From JAEUMW01 sp039807745 (GTDB lineage: Bacteria > Pseudomonadota > Gammaproteobacteria > Burkholderiales > JAEUMW01), in contig JBDHRV010000010.1 in assembly GCA_039807745.1 (NCBI GenBank), positions 1-46,511 on the forward strand: DNA of 46,511 nt. The letters run 5' to 3'. The number at the start of each line of letters is the position of its first letter. Position 1 is the stretch's first letter. Under the pieces are notes generated by a model. The model made no database searches and was not told where the DNA came from. It saw only the letters and a program-made list of their open reading frames with translations. Positions 1-8,069 of this stretch are shown here, piece by piece. The position numbers were made by a program, and so were the translations under genes.

Positions 1-69
1 TCAAACGTTAGTTAGCCGCCGAGAAACCCAATGCGCCGGGAGAGGTAGAATAGCGTCCCCTGTTCTCTA

Positions 70-245
70 GAACGTGTTCAGAAGCTCTCCCCAGAGGAAC
101 TGAAAAAATTCCGAGCTTGGTTCGCGGAATTCGATGCGCGCGTTTGGGACGCCCAGATCGAAGCTGACGCGAAGGCCGAAAGCTCGACCGGTTGGTGGCC
201 GAAGCGCTGGCCGAGCATCGGGCCTTGAAAACCCTAGAGCTTTGA
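70..245 (+). pseudogene. Frameshifted antitoxin-like remnant
   Basis: From 70 one frame reads ERVQKLSPEELKKFRAWF and continues to DAQIEADAKA. The reading frame then slips by one base near 178-182. In the next frame it resumes as KLDRLVAEALAEHRALKTLEL and stops at 243-245. Joined, the two halves look like a small antitoxin of the addiction-module type common in proteobacteria. A single-base deletion best explains the break. No start codon follows the upstream in-frame stop at 46-48 until a doubtful region, so the 5' end may also be damaged. No RelE/ParE-type toxin gene follows. I recognise the sequence style but cannot confirm the family. Confidence 0.5.
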
Positions 246-292
246 AGCTGCTTCGCTTGCCATAGACTCCAGTCCCCCAGCGAGCTCGGCGC

Positions 293-330
293 GGTGCTCG
301 ATTGCCGATGCGAAGACAAGGCCGAGCACC
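293..330. repeat. Perfect 8-bp inverted repeat
   Basis: GGTGCTCG at 293-300 is matched by CGAGCACC at 323-330, separated by 22 bases. It lies downstream of the META lipoprotein gene (-) and of the antitoxin remnant (+). It could form a hairpin in either transcript, but no T-run follows on either side, so it is not a convincing intrinsic terminator. The rest of 246-379 shows no gene I can support. Confidence 0.35.
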
Positions 331-379
331 CGTCTCGGAAGCTCGCCACGGATCACGTCGAGCCGCGACGAATCGCGCT

Positions 380-1165
380 CTATCCTCCGGATGCTTTCGT
401 CAACGTGACGGCCAACTGCCCCCCTGCCGTGCGCAGTTCCAGACGGTCGCCTTCGACGCGCGCGGTGGCCACAGTCTCGAGCGCATTGAGAAACTGCCGC
501 TCCTGCTCCATCACGCCCTCGGGCTGGGCGCACGCCATGCGCGTCGCGGCGGCGGGTCCGATGGCGAGCTTCGGTCCGTCGGACGTGTACGTGGCGGTAT
601 AGCGATTGCAGCCAGCCGAACCGCTCAGCTTGCCATCGCCCGCGAACGACATCGTCAAGCTCGTGCCGTTCAACACGCTCACCACTGCCTGTTTGCCGTT
701 GTTATAGCCGGTGACGTGCCACGACGTGCCGGCAAGCGACTGTGACTGCGCGGCGAAGGTCGCAAGCACGGAGTTGTCTGCCGCCAGCAGTTCCAGCTTG
801 CCGGCCGCGATGCGATACGAACGCGCTTGGGTGAGTGCGCTCATGAACGCTGTCGCTTGCGTCATCACTGGCGGCGGGCAGGCCATCTGCGTCGACGCGC
901 CTTTGGACCCGACCTCGAGCGTCGACCCCGCGGCGGCGTAGGGCGCGGTGTAGCGGTTGCAGCCATCGGTGCCGGAAACACGCCCGCCCTCGAAGCGCAG
1001 GGTGGGCGCGACCCCGGCGACGAGCGACTGCCCCGGCAGCGTGGAGAGTACCCACGCCGTGCCGTTCAACGCGGGCTGCTCAGGGGCGGGGGACATGGCG
1101 GTGCAGGCGGCAAGCAGGCAGCTCGCGGCAAGGCTTGCCAAGACGCGGACGGTCGGGAAATTCAT
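380..1165 (-). CDS. Two-domain META lipoprotein (HslJ-like)
   Basis: A 261-residue predicted lipoprotein. A hydrophobic signal ends in a lipobox LAAC with the lipidated Cys at residue 21. Two tandem META domains follow, roughly residues 32-130 and 140-255. Each carries the family hallmark (DGCNRY, then AGCNRY) and a later MAC motif (QMACPP, RMACAQ). META proteins such as HslJ are periplasmic or outer-membrane proteins linked to stress or novobiocin resistance; the exact role here is unknown. The ATG at 1165 was chosen because a strong AGGAG lies just upstream and the signal peptide begins there; the open frame itself runs on to 2476. It is divergent from the sugar dehydrogenase gene. Confidence 0.85.
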   Translation of the reverse strand: MNFPTVRVLASLAASCLLAACTAMSPAPEQPALNGTAWVLSTLPGQSLVAGVAPTLRFEGGRVSGTDGCNRYTAPYAAAGSTLEVGSKGASTQMACPPPVMTQATAFMSALTQARSYRIAAGKLELLAADNSVLATFAAQSQSLAGTSWHVTGYNNGKQAVVSVLNGTSLTMSFAGDGKLSGSAGCNRYTATYTSDGPKLAIGPAAATRMACAQPEGVMEQERQFLNALETVATARVEGDRLELRTAGGQLAVTLTKASGG

Positions 1166-1321
1166 CGTGCTCCTCGTTGGCAGGAAGATGGTGGGCCATT
1201 GCGTCGATCTCGTTACGGACTGCCCGAACGCGCGCCGAAGTGTACCCGCGACCCGAACCGCAAGGGAACTCCCCGGAACGCGGCGGTTCCCAGCGTGACG
1301 TCTTCCAGCCGGGAAAGCCCG

Positions 1322-2467
1322 ATGAATCGAATTGCTGCAAACGTGCTCGCCGTCCTCGCGACGTGGGTCATCTTGGCCCATCCGGCAGCCGCCCAGACTG
1401 TGGTACAGACGGAGCTCGAAAGGGTGCGGATCGTCACGCTCGCGCCAGGGCTCGAGCATCCCTGGGGCCTCGCGTTCCTGCCCGACGGCCGCATGCTCGT
1501 GACAGAGCGTCCGGGGCGGCTGCGCATAGTCAGCGCCGGCGGCGGGCTCGACCCGCGTGCCGTGCCGGGTGTGCCGGCGGTGGGCGAGCACGGTCAGGGC
1601 GGGCTGCTCGACGTGGCGCTGCATCCGAATTTTCGCGCGAACCGTCTGCTCTATCTCTCCTACACCGGGGAGGGGCCGGGTGGTTACAGCACCGAAGTGG
1701 CGCGCGCCAGGTTCGTCGAAACCGGTGGTGCGCCGCGCCTCGAAGACGTGCGGGTGATCTTCCGCCAGGAACCGCGATCGAGCACCGGGCGGCACTTCGG
1801 CTCGCGGCTCGTGTTCGATCGCCAGGGCCGGCTCTACGTCACGCTTGGCGACCGCGGCGATCAGGATCGCGCGCAGAAGCTGGGCGATCTCGCCGGCAAG
1901 ATCGTCCGCATCACCGATGACGGCGGCGTACCCGCCGACAATCCGTTCCGCGGCACACCGGGCGCCCGGCCCGAGATCTTCACGCTCGGCAACCGCAACG
2001 TCCAGGGTGCGGCGCTGCATCCGCGAACCGGCGTGCTCTGGGCGCACGAGCACGGTCCGCAGGGCGGCGACGAAGTGAACGTGATCCGCGCCGGCACGAA
2101 CTACGGCTGGCCGGTCATCACCTACGGCGTCAACTACGTCATCGGCACGAAGATCGGCGAAGGCACCGCGAAGCCCGGGATGGCGCAGCCCGTCTGGAAG
2201 TGGGTGCCTTCCATCGCACCTTCGGGGATGGCGTTCTACGAAGGTGATGCGTTTCCGAAATGGCGAGGCAATCTCTTCGTCGGCGCGCTGAAGGACGAGA
2301 TGCTCGTGCGGCTCGAACTCGACGGCGAGAAGGTCGTAAGGGAAGAGCGCATGCTGCACGACAAGGTCGGTCGCGTGCGTGACGTACGCGCCGGGCCGGA
2401 TGGTTATCTCTATCTGCTCACCGACGCGTCGGACGGGGCGCTCCTGCGCATCGAACCGGCGCGGTAG
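1322..2467 (+). CDS. PQQ-dependent soluble aldose sugar dehydrogenase
   Basis: A 381-residue secreted beta-propeller of the GSDH/YliI (Asd) family, which oxidises aldose sugars with PQQ in the periplasm. A signal peptide ends around HPAAAQ (residue 25). The mature start LAPGLEHPWGLAFLPDGRML, the internal LGNRNVQGAALHP and the HEHGPQGGDEVN stretch are typical of this family and include substrate and cofactor residues. Length matches the family. The ATG at 1322 is chosen because the signal peptide begins there; only a weak GGGAAAG precedes it. No PQQ biosynthesis genes are in the window, so cofactor supply cannot be judged. The leader 1264-1291 contains the repeat pair GGGAAC/GTTCCC. Confidence 0.88.
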   Translation: MNRIAANVLAVLATWVILAHPAAAQTVVQTELERVRIVTLAPGLEHPWGLAFLPDGRMLVTERPGRLRIVSAGGGLDPRAVPGVPAVGEHGQGGLLDVALHPNFRANRLLYLSYTGEGPGGYSTEVARARFVETGGAPRLEDVRVIFRQEPRSSTGRHFGSRLVFDRQGRLYVTLGDRGDQDRAQKLGDLAGKIVRITDDGGVPADNPFRGTPGARPEIFTLGNRNVQGAALHPRTGVLWAHEHGPQGGDEVNVIRAGTNYGWPVITYGVNYVIGTKIGEGTAKPGMAQPVWKWVPSIAPSGMAFYEGDAFPKWRGNLFVGALKDEMLVRLELDGEKVVREERMLHDKVGRVRDVRAGPDGYLYLLTDASDGALLRIEPAR

Positions 2468-2515
2468 GGCGCCCACCTCATCACCTGTCGCAAGTCCGTT
2501 CCCGCTGCGCGACCC

Positions 2516-3583
2516 TCAGTCGTCATCCGTCGAAAGTCGCCCGTCGCGCGAGAGCAGGATCGCGATCGGGCGTGTCGCCTCCGACTCCGAGAACACGATC
2601 ACCAGGATGGCGGCAAAGGGCACCGCCAGCAGCGCACCGGGTATGCCCCACAGCGCCGTCCACACCGCGAGGCTCAGCACGATGACGAACGGACTCAGGT
2701 TGAGCGAGTTGCCCATCAGGTAGGGATCGAGCAGGTTGCCGTTGGCGAACTGCAGCACGGCGAGCAGGGCCAGTGTCAGCAGTACCACGTTGACGTCGCC
2801 GAACTGCGCAATCGCCACGATCACCGGGAACGCCACGCTCAGCACCGAGCCGATGTAGGGAATGTAGTTGAGCAGCGCGATGAGGAGCGCCAGGAACGCC
2901 GCGAATTCGAGACCGATCCACTTCATCACGATCAGGCTCAACGCGCCGACGACGATGCCGAGCACGGTCTTCAGCGCGAGATAGCGGCCGATGCGCGCGT
3001 TGATGCTGGAGAGGATGCGGCGGATGCGTAGCGCCCCCTCCTGGTCCTTCGAGAGCCGATCGATCTTGCCGGCGAATACGCTCTGCTCGATGAGCAGGAA
3101 CGCCGCGTACAGGAACACGAGCACGACGCTGGCGGCGATCGACAGGATGACGCCTGCCGTCGAGCCGACCACCTGCGAGACGCTGATCCGCTGCACGACG
3201 TACTCCCGCACGGAGGTCCAGGTCGGCTCGGTTTCGACGCCGAAGCGCACGCCGATGTTCTGGGCAAGGCGCATGACGACCGCCTGATACTGCGCGGCGT
3301 TCTCGACGAAACGGCCGATGGTCGCGATCAGGAGCGAGGCAAAGCCGGCGAGCGCCGCCGCGATGGCGAGCACCGACAACACGTACCGGACCCGGGTGGT
3401 GAGCACTGGCGCCAGGAGCGGAATCCGCGACAGCAGGTTCGCCAGACCCGAGACGATGTAGACCACGATCACGCCGAATGCCACCGGCACGAAAACATCC
3501 TTGCCGATGTGCAGCACCCAGCCGAGCAGCACGGACAGAAGCGCGCCGTAGGTAAGGGCTTGCAGTCGTTGGTTCACGAACAC
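2516..3583 (-). CDS. AI-2E/PerM family membrane protein
   Basis: A 355-residue integral membrane protein of the AI-2E transporter (UPF0118, PerM/TqsA) family. It has hydrophobic segments near residues 10-75, a long soluble or periplasmic stretch around 90-150, and a block of helices after about residue 200 with the family motif LNYIPYIGS. Some members export autoinducer-2, and others are sodium/proton antiporters or permeases; the substrate cannot be read from the sequence. The start is GTG at 3583, six bases after the stop of the histidine kinase gene, so it probably belongs to the same transcript. The C-terminus faces the sugar dehydrogenase gene tail to tail, 48 bases away, with no clear terminator. 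Confidence 0.85.
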   Translation of the reverse strand: MFVNQRLQALTYGALLSVLLGWVLHIGKDVFVPVAFGVIVVYIVSGLANLLSRIPLLAPVLTTRVRYVLSVLAIAAALAGFASLLIATIGRFVENAAQYQAVVMRLAQNIGVRFGVETEPTWTSVREYVVQRISVSQVVGSTAGVILSIAASVVLVFLYAAFLLIEQSVFAGKIDRLSKDQEGALRIRRILSSINARIGRYLALKTVLGIVVGALSLIVMKWIGLEFAAFLALLIALLNYIPYIGSVLSVAFPVIVAIAQFGDVNVVLLTLALLAVLQFANGNLLDPYLMGNSLNLSPFVIVLSLAVWTALWGIPGALLAVPFAAILVIVFSESEATRPIAILLSRDGRLSTDDD

Positions 3584-3589
3584 CGCATC

Positions 3590-5002
3590 TCAGGCGGGGG
3601 CGCTCGAGGCAGGACGCGTGAGCGGCAGCATCACCTCGAATCGCGTATCGCCTGGCTTCGACGTGAGGCGGATATGACCGCGATGGCGGTTGACGACGGT
3701 TCGGTACGTGATGTCGAGCCCGAGGCCGGTGCCTTGCCCGAGCGGCTTCGTCGTGAAGAAGGGATCGAAAATGCGTGGCTGGATCTCCGGCGGGACGCCG
3801 GGGCCGTCGTCGCAGACCTCGATCACCGCGAACTCGCCGTTGCGCCGCGTGCGGATGGTGATGGTGCCCTGCCCGCCGAGCGCGTCGGCCGCGTTGTCGA
3901 TCAAGTTGGTCCAGACCTGGTTGAGCTCGCTACCGCAGACCATGACCTTCGGCAGCGTGCGGTCGTAATCGCGCACGACCTTTATGCCCTGCTTCAACTT
4001 GTGGCGCAGGATGGTGAGCGTGTCCTCGATGCCGTCGTGCAGATCGACCTCCTGCAGCGGCGCCTGCCCCTCGTACGAGTACGACTTGAGCGCACGGACG
4101 AGTTCCGAGATGCGCGCCGAGCCGCGCCCGGCCTCGTTGAGCAACGTGGCGAGTTCGACGCTCGCGGCCACCCAGCGCACCGCCGCGGCCAGATTCTCCT
4201 CCCCCACATCCTGCGCGAGCGCCTCCAGATCCGACGGCGCGATGCCGCCTGCCACCAGCGCCGGGGCGAGCAGCCAGCTCTCACCCACGCCCCGCTCCCC
4301 GAGCCAGTCCGCGACCTCGTCCTCATGCCCGGCGGCGACCAGCGGGTCGACAGTCGTGTGCTCGCGCAGCCACGCCTCTGCCCGCTCGCGGACGCCCTCC
4401 AGCACGCCGCAAGCAGTCGACGGCAGTCCCTCCTGGTCGTACAGCGCGTCGGTGGCCTCGTACAGCGCATCCAGCACATGCCGCAGCCGGTCGACCACAC
4501 GCGCGATCGCCGCCGCGGGATTGTTGAGCTCATGTGCGAGGCCCGCGGCGAGCTTGCCGAGCGCAGCCATCTTCTCGCGCTGGCGCAGGAACGACTCCAT
4601 GCCGGCGACGCGCTCCGCCATGGCGCGAAAGATGACCTTGCTGAACTCGGGCGATTCCGCGAGCAGCCGGCGAAACGCGTCTTCGGCGAGCTGGCCGAGG
4701 CGGCATGGGCTGACTGCGCGGAGCGTCACGAATACATGTGTCTGAGCGAGCAGCGGTATCTCGCCGAAGAAGGCCGGCCCCTGGTGGTGCCCGGCGGGCA
4801 GCGGGGCACCATCGGTGCGCTTGAACACGCTCATCTCGCCGTCGACGAGGATGAAGAAATTGCTGATCGGGTCGCCTTCCCGGACCAGCGTGTCGCCCGG
4901 CGCAAGCCTCACTTCGGTGAGCTGGCTGCACACCCAGCGCATGCAGTCGTCCGACAAGTCGGCGAAGAGCGGCATGGCGCGCAGTCGATCGAGCGGGATC
5001 AT
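3590..5002 (-). CDS. Cyclic-nucleotide-domain sensor histidine kinase
   Basis: A 470-residue soluble kinase without membrane segments. Residues 1-125 form a cNMP-binding beta-barrel (LVREGDPISNFFILVDGEM, then FFGEIPLL). The phosphate-binding cassette lacks the usual Arg-Ala-Ser/Thr pattern, so the true ligand is open. A helical DHp region holds the H-box LAHELNN with His157. The C-terminal ATPase has the N-box NLIDNAADAL, the G1 box DDGPGVP and the G2 box GTGLGLDI. Its ATG overlaps the stop of the upstream response-regulator/flavoprotein gene (ATGA), so the fused receiver is its likely partner. Kinases of this build usually act as redox or energy sensors in the cytoplasm, but the signal is inferred only from context. 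Confidence 0.87.
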   Translation of the reverse strand: MIPLDRLRAMPLFADLSDDCMRWVCSQLTEVRLAPGDTLVREGDPISNFFILVDGEMSVFKRTDGAPLPAGHHQGPAFFGEIPLLAQTHVFVTLRAVSPCRLGQLAEDAFRRLLAESPEFSKVIFRAMAERVAGMESFLRQREKMAALGKLAAGLAHELNNPAAAIARVVDRLRHVLDALYEATDALYDQEGLPSTACGVLEGVRERAEAWLREHTTVDPLVAAGHEDEVADWLGERGVGESWLLAPALVAGGIAPSDLEALAQDVGEENLAAAVRWVAASVELATLLNEAGRGSARISELVRALKSYSYEGQAPLQEVDLHDGIEDTLTILRHKLKQGIKVVRDYDRTLPKVMVCGSELNQVWTNLIDNAADALGGQGTITIRTRRNGEFAVIEVCDDGPGVPPEIQPRIFDPFFTTKPLGQGTGLGLDITYRTVVNRHRGHIRLTSKPGDTRFEVMLPLTRPASSAPA

Positions 5003-6738
5003 CGGTCGGCGAGGTACTGATGGATGAACTGCACGGCGATCGAACCTTCACCGACGGCGGCGGCCACCCGCTTCACGGACCCGCAGCGCACGTCGCCGGC
5101 GGCGAAGATGCCGGGCACGCTGGTCTCGAGCAGGAAGGGCGGGCGCGCGAGCGGCCAGCCGGAGGCGGGCCCGCCGTCCCGCGCGAGCATCGTTCCGGTG
5201 CGGATGAAGCCGCGCGCATCGCGCTGGATCACGCCGTCCAACCAATCCGTATGCGGCTCGGCGCCGATGTAGATGAAGAGTGCGGCAGCCGGCAGCGTTT
5301 CGTCGATGCCGGTGTCGGTGCTGCGCAGGCTCACCTGCTGCAGCCGGCCGTTGCCTGCGACTGCGCTCACCTCGGTGCTCGGGCGCAGGCGGATGTTGTC
5401 CGTCTTCTCGATCTGATCGATGAGGTAGCGCGACATCGTCGCCTCCAGCCCCGAGCCGCGGATGACGATCGTGACCGAGCGCGCATAGCGGGCGAGGAAC
5501 ATGGCGCCCTGTCCCGCGGAGTTGCCACCGCCGACCACGATCACGTCCTGTTCGCCGCAACCCGCGGCTTCCGTCGTCGCGGCGCCGTAATAGACCCCGG
5601 CACCGGTCAAAGCATCGATCCCCGCGCAGTCGAGCCTACGGTACGCGACGCCGGTCGCGATGACGAGCGCGTGGCACGAAAGCTCGCTGCGGTCCGAGAG
5701 CCGCACGAACTTGTACGGACCCTCGACGCGCACCCCTTCCACTTCGCGCGTGACGATCACCTCCGCCCCGAAGCGCTTCGCCTGCGACAGCGCCCGGCGC
5801 GTGAGCTCAGCGCCGGAGACACCCGCCGGAAACCCGAGATAGTTCTCGATGCGCGAGCTGGTCCCCGCCTGCCCACCCGGTGCGTCCTTCTCCAGGATCG
5901 CGGTCGAGAGCCCTTCCGAGGTCGCGTACACCGCCGCGGCGAGCCCGGCGGGTCCGCCGCCGACGATGATCACGTCGAAGAACGGCGTGCTCGAGTGCGT
6001 GGCGAGCCCGAGCCGCTCGGCGAGTGCGGCAGGCGTCGGACGGGAGAGACGGGTGCCGTCGGGCAGGAACACGAGCGGCAGTGCGCTGGTATCGGTGCGA
6101 CCGCACGCTGCCTGCTCACCGTCGGACAGACAGCCGATCAGGTCATGCGCTTCACTGCTCGTCTCGGCATCGAGCCAGCGATAAGGGATCTGGTTGCGCG
6201 CGAGAAAATCGCGCAGCTGGTGCGCGTCCGGCGACCACTGGCTGTCGATCAGCCGCAGGCCCTCGAACGGCGGCTCGTAGTTCGCCTGCCAGTCGCTGAG
6301 CAGCTCGTCGATCACCGGATAGAGGTTGAGCTCCGGCGGATGCCACGGCTTCATCAGGTAGTAGTCGAGATGCACCGCGTTGATTGCCTGGATCGCGGCG
6401 TCGGTGTCGGCGTACGCCGTGAGCAGCGCGCGCTTCGCCTCGGGGAAGATCGGCAGCACCTGCTCCAGAAATTCGACGCCAGTCATGCCGGGCATGCGCT
6501 GGTCCGCGAGGAAGAGCGCAACGGGACGGTTCTGCAGCTTGAGCGTGCGCGCCGCCTCGAGCGCTGCCGCGCCGGAATCCGCGCGGACGATCTGATAATG
6601 CTCCCCGAACGCCGTGCGCAGATCGCGCGCGACGGCACGCACCACTTCGGGGTCGTCGTCGACGACGAGGATCACGGGCCGCGCTGCGGCCCTGGTCGAC
6701 TGCGGAGCCGCGTTACTCGCGCGGGTCTGGGGTTGCAT
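4999..6738 (-). CDS. Response regulator fused to TrxR-like flavoprotein
   Basis: A 579-residue fusion. Residues 20-140 are a receiver domain (acidic triad at 27-29, phospho-acceptor Asp79, Lys130 in MKPW). Residues 155-245 look like a glutaredoxin/thioredoxin fold without a CxxC. Residues 252-579 are a class II pyridine-nucleotide oxidoreductase: the FAD motif GGGPAG at 260-265, the NAD(P)H motif GGGNSA at 403-408 and a C-terminal FAD motif GIFAAGD. Where thioredoxin reductase has CATC, this protein reads GAATT around 385-389, so the redox dithiol is missing. It probably moves electrons or signals without classic thioredoxin reduction. It is coupled by a 4-base overlap to the kinase gene. The tRNA-Thr gene lies 76 bases upstream on the same strand. 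Confidence 0.87.
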   Translation of the reverse strand: MQPQTRASNAAPQSTRAAARPVILVVDDDPEVVRAVARDLRTAFGEHYQIVRADSGAAALEAARTLKLQNRPVALFLADQRMPGMTGVEFLEQVLPIFPEAKRALLTAYADTDAAIQAINAVHLDYYLMKPWHPPELNLYPVIDELLSDWQANYEPPFEGLRLIDSQWSPDAHQLRDFLARNQIPYRWLDAETSSEAHDLIGCLSDGEQAACGRTDTSALPLVFLPDGTRLSRPTPAALAERLGLATHSSTPFFDVIIVGGGPAGLAAAVYATSEGLSTAILEKDAPGGQAGTSSRIENYLGFPAGVSGAELTRRALSQAKRFGAEVIVTREVEGVRVEGPYKFVRLSDRSELSCHALVIATGVAYRRLDCAGIDALTGAGVYYGAATTEAAGCGEQDVIVVGGGNSAGQGAMFLARYARSVTIVIRGSGLEATMSRYLIDQIEKTDNIRLRPSTEVSAVAGNGRLQQVSLRSTDTGIDETLPAAALFIYIGAEPHTDWLDGVIQRDARGFIRTGTMLARDGGPASGWPLARPPFLLETSVPGIFAAGDVRCGSVKRVAAAVGEGSIAVQFIHQYLADR

Positions 6739-6814
6739 GTCGCTTAAGGGAGCTCCGGCATCGAACGGCGAAACACGCTTGCGGCAGGCTCTACCGAAAA
6801 CATCGCGGCGTGTT

Positions 6815-6889
6815 TGGTGCCGCTTGTCTGGATTGAACAGACGACCTACCGCTTACAAGGCGGTTGCTCTACCACTGAGCTAAAGCGGC
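6815..6889 (-). tRNA. tRNA-Thr (anticodon UGU)
   Basis: A complete cloverleaf on the minus strand. The acceptor stem GCCGCTT pairs with AAGCGGC, followed by discriminator A and an encoded CCA (6815-6817). The D-arm reads AGCTCAGTGGTAGAGC. The anticodon stem ACCGC/GCGGT encloses the loop CTTGTAA, giving anticodon TGT, which reads ACA/ACG threonine codons. The T-arm contains GTTCAATCC. Length is 75 nt including CCA. Confidence 0.95.
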
Positions 6890-6899
6890 ACATACCCGA

Positions 6900-6905
6900 A
6901 TTATA
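6900..6905 (-). promoter_or_regulatory. -10 box of the tRNA-Thr promoter
   Basis: A perfect TATAAT on the minus strand ends 11 bases before the tRNA 5' end, which fits initiation at about 6893. No good TTGACA-like -35 box is visible at 17 bases, so recognition may lean on the -10 element. Confidence 0.55.
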
Positions 6906-6976
6906 TCGGGATGGTCGCGATTGCGACGAGGATGAGGGAAGAGGAAGGGAAAGCGCAGGGAAAAACCAAAGCCCCG

Positions 6977-7423
6977 CTACTTCACCACCTGCAGTCTGCG
7001 GCGGCCGCCGTTCTGAGGCGACGAGCCGTCGGTGTCGGGCGGCGTCGAGTCCGAAGCCGTTTCTGGTGACACCTTTTCTTCGGACTTGGTCGGCTTGTCG
7101 ACCATCGTATTGGAGGGGGTGTCGAAGAAGATGCCCTGTGCGGTCTCCTTCGCGAAGATGCCGCCGACCGTCTCGACCGGGACGGAGATCTCGCGCGACA
7201 CGCCGCCGAAGCGCGCCGAGAACTGGATGACGTCGTTGCCGAGGGTGAGCTTGTGGGTCGCGTCAGGGCTCAGATTGAGGACGATCTCTCCGTTCTTGAC
7301 GTACTCCATTGGCACCTTGGTGAAGCGGTCCACCTTGACCACGATGTAAGGCGTGAAGCCGCTGTCCGCGCACCAGTCGTAGATGGCGCGGATCATGTAG
7401 GGCCTGGTGGACAGCTCTTTCAC
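6977..7423 (-). CDS. sspB: ClpXP specificity-enhancing factor SspB
   Basis: A 148-residue adaptor that delivers ssrA-tagged proteins to ClpXP in the cytoplasm. The N-terminal fold (STRPYMIRAIYDWCADSGFT, then PYIVV and the RFGGVSREI segment) is the conserved substrate-binding domain. It is followed by a long acidic Pro/Ser-rich linker and a basic hydrophobic tail (RRRLQVVK) that in this family docks on ClpX. The start is GTG at 7423; it overlaps the sspA stop codon (GTGA), and the family N-terminus begins exactly there. It is the last gene of the petABC-sspAB string. Confidence 0.93.
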   Translation of the reverse strand: MKELSTRPYMIRAIYDWCADSGFTPYIVVKVDRFTKVPMEYVKNGEIVLNLSPDATHKLTLGNDVIQFSARFGGVSREISVPVETVGGIFAKETAQGIFFDTPSNTMVDKPTKSEEKVSPETASDSTPPDTDGSSPQNGGRRRLQVVK

Positions 7424-8016
7424 TTGCGCATCACCTTTTCGGAGGGCGTCAGCGCCTCGATGAACGCGGGGCGGGTGAAGATGCGTTCGGCGTACTTCAT
7501 GAGCGGGGCCGCCTGCTTCGGCAGCACGATGTTGTAGTGATCCAGCCGCCACAGCAGCGGCGCGATGGCCACGTCGAGCATCGAGAACTCCTCGCCCAGC
7601 ATGAACTTCTGCCGCGCAAAAACAGGGGCTATCTGCACCAGGTTGTCGCGGATCGCGGCGCGTGACTTGTCCGCGCTCTTCGAGCTCTTTTCGACCGGCT
7701 CGATATGGCTGAACAGCTCCTGCTCGAAACGATAGAGGAAAAGCCGGGCGCGGGCGCGCATCACCGGATCGGCGGGCATGAGCTGGGGATGCGGAAAGCG
7801 GTCGTCGATGTATTCGTTGATGATGTTCGATTCGTACAGGATCAGGTCGCGGTCGACCAGCACCGGCACCCGATTGTACGGGTTCATCAGCGCGAGATCC
7901 TCTGGCTTGTTGAAGATGTCGACATCGTGGATCTGGAAGTCCATCCCCTTCTCGAAGAGGACGATGCGGCAGCGCTGGCTAAAGGGGCACGTGGTCCCCG
8001 AGTAAAGGGTCATCAT
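7420..8016 (-). CDS. sspA: Stringent starvation protein A
   Basis: A 198-residue glutathione-S-transferase-like protein. The N-terminal thioredoxin fold (MTLYSGTTCPFSQRCRIVLF) is followed by an all-helical C-terminal domain. SspA binds RNA polymerase and alters transcription during starvation and acid stress rather than acting as an enzyme. Two adjacent ATG codons (8016 and 8013) are possible starts, and both keep the fold intact. It lies 53 bases after petC and overlaps sspB, an arrangement typical of beta- and gammaproteobacteria. Confidence 0.93.
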   Translation of the reverse strand: MMTLYSGTTCPFSQRCRIVLFEKGMDFQIHDVDIFNKPEDLALMNPYNRVPVLVDRDLILYESNIINEYIDDRFPHPQLMPADPVMRARARLFLYRFEQELFSHIEPVEKSSKSADKSRAAIRDNLVQIAPVFARQKFMLGEEFSMLDVAIAPLLWRLDHYNIVLPKQAAPLMKYAERIFTRPAFIEALTPSEKVMRK

Positions 8017-8069
8017 GGGGCTTGCGCCTCGATCTTATTGACTGTGCGCCTGCGAAGGACGTTTGCGCC

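Noticed and set aside
234..533. Small minus-strand frame at the left end as a gene
   Set aside because: It overlaps the META lipoprotein gene over most of its length and has no recognisable features.
1264..1291. GGGAAC/GTTCCC repeat before the sugar dehydrogenase gene as an operator
   Set aside because: It is short, GC-rich and without a known regulator match; noted only in the gene entry.
3509..6747. Two long plus-strand frames opposite the kinase and flavoprotein genes
   Set aside because: Shadows: no domain motifs, and the minus-strand readings carry all catalytic motifs.
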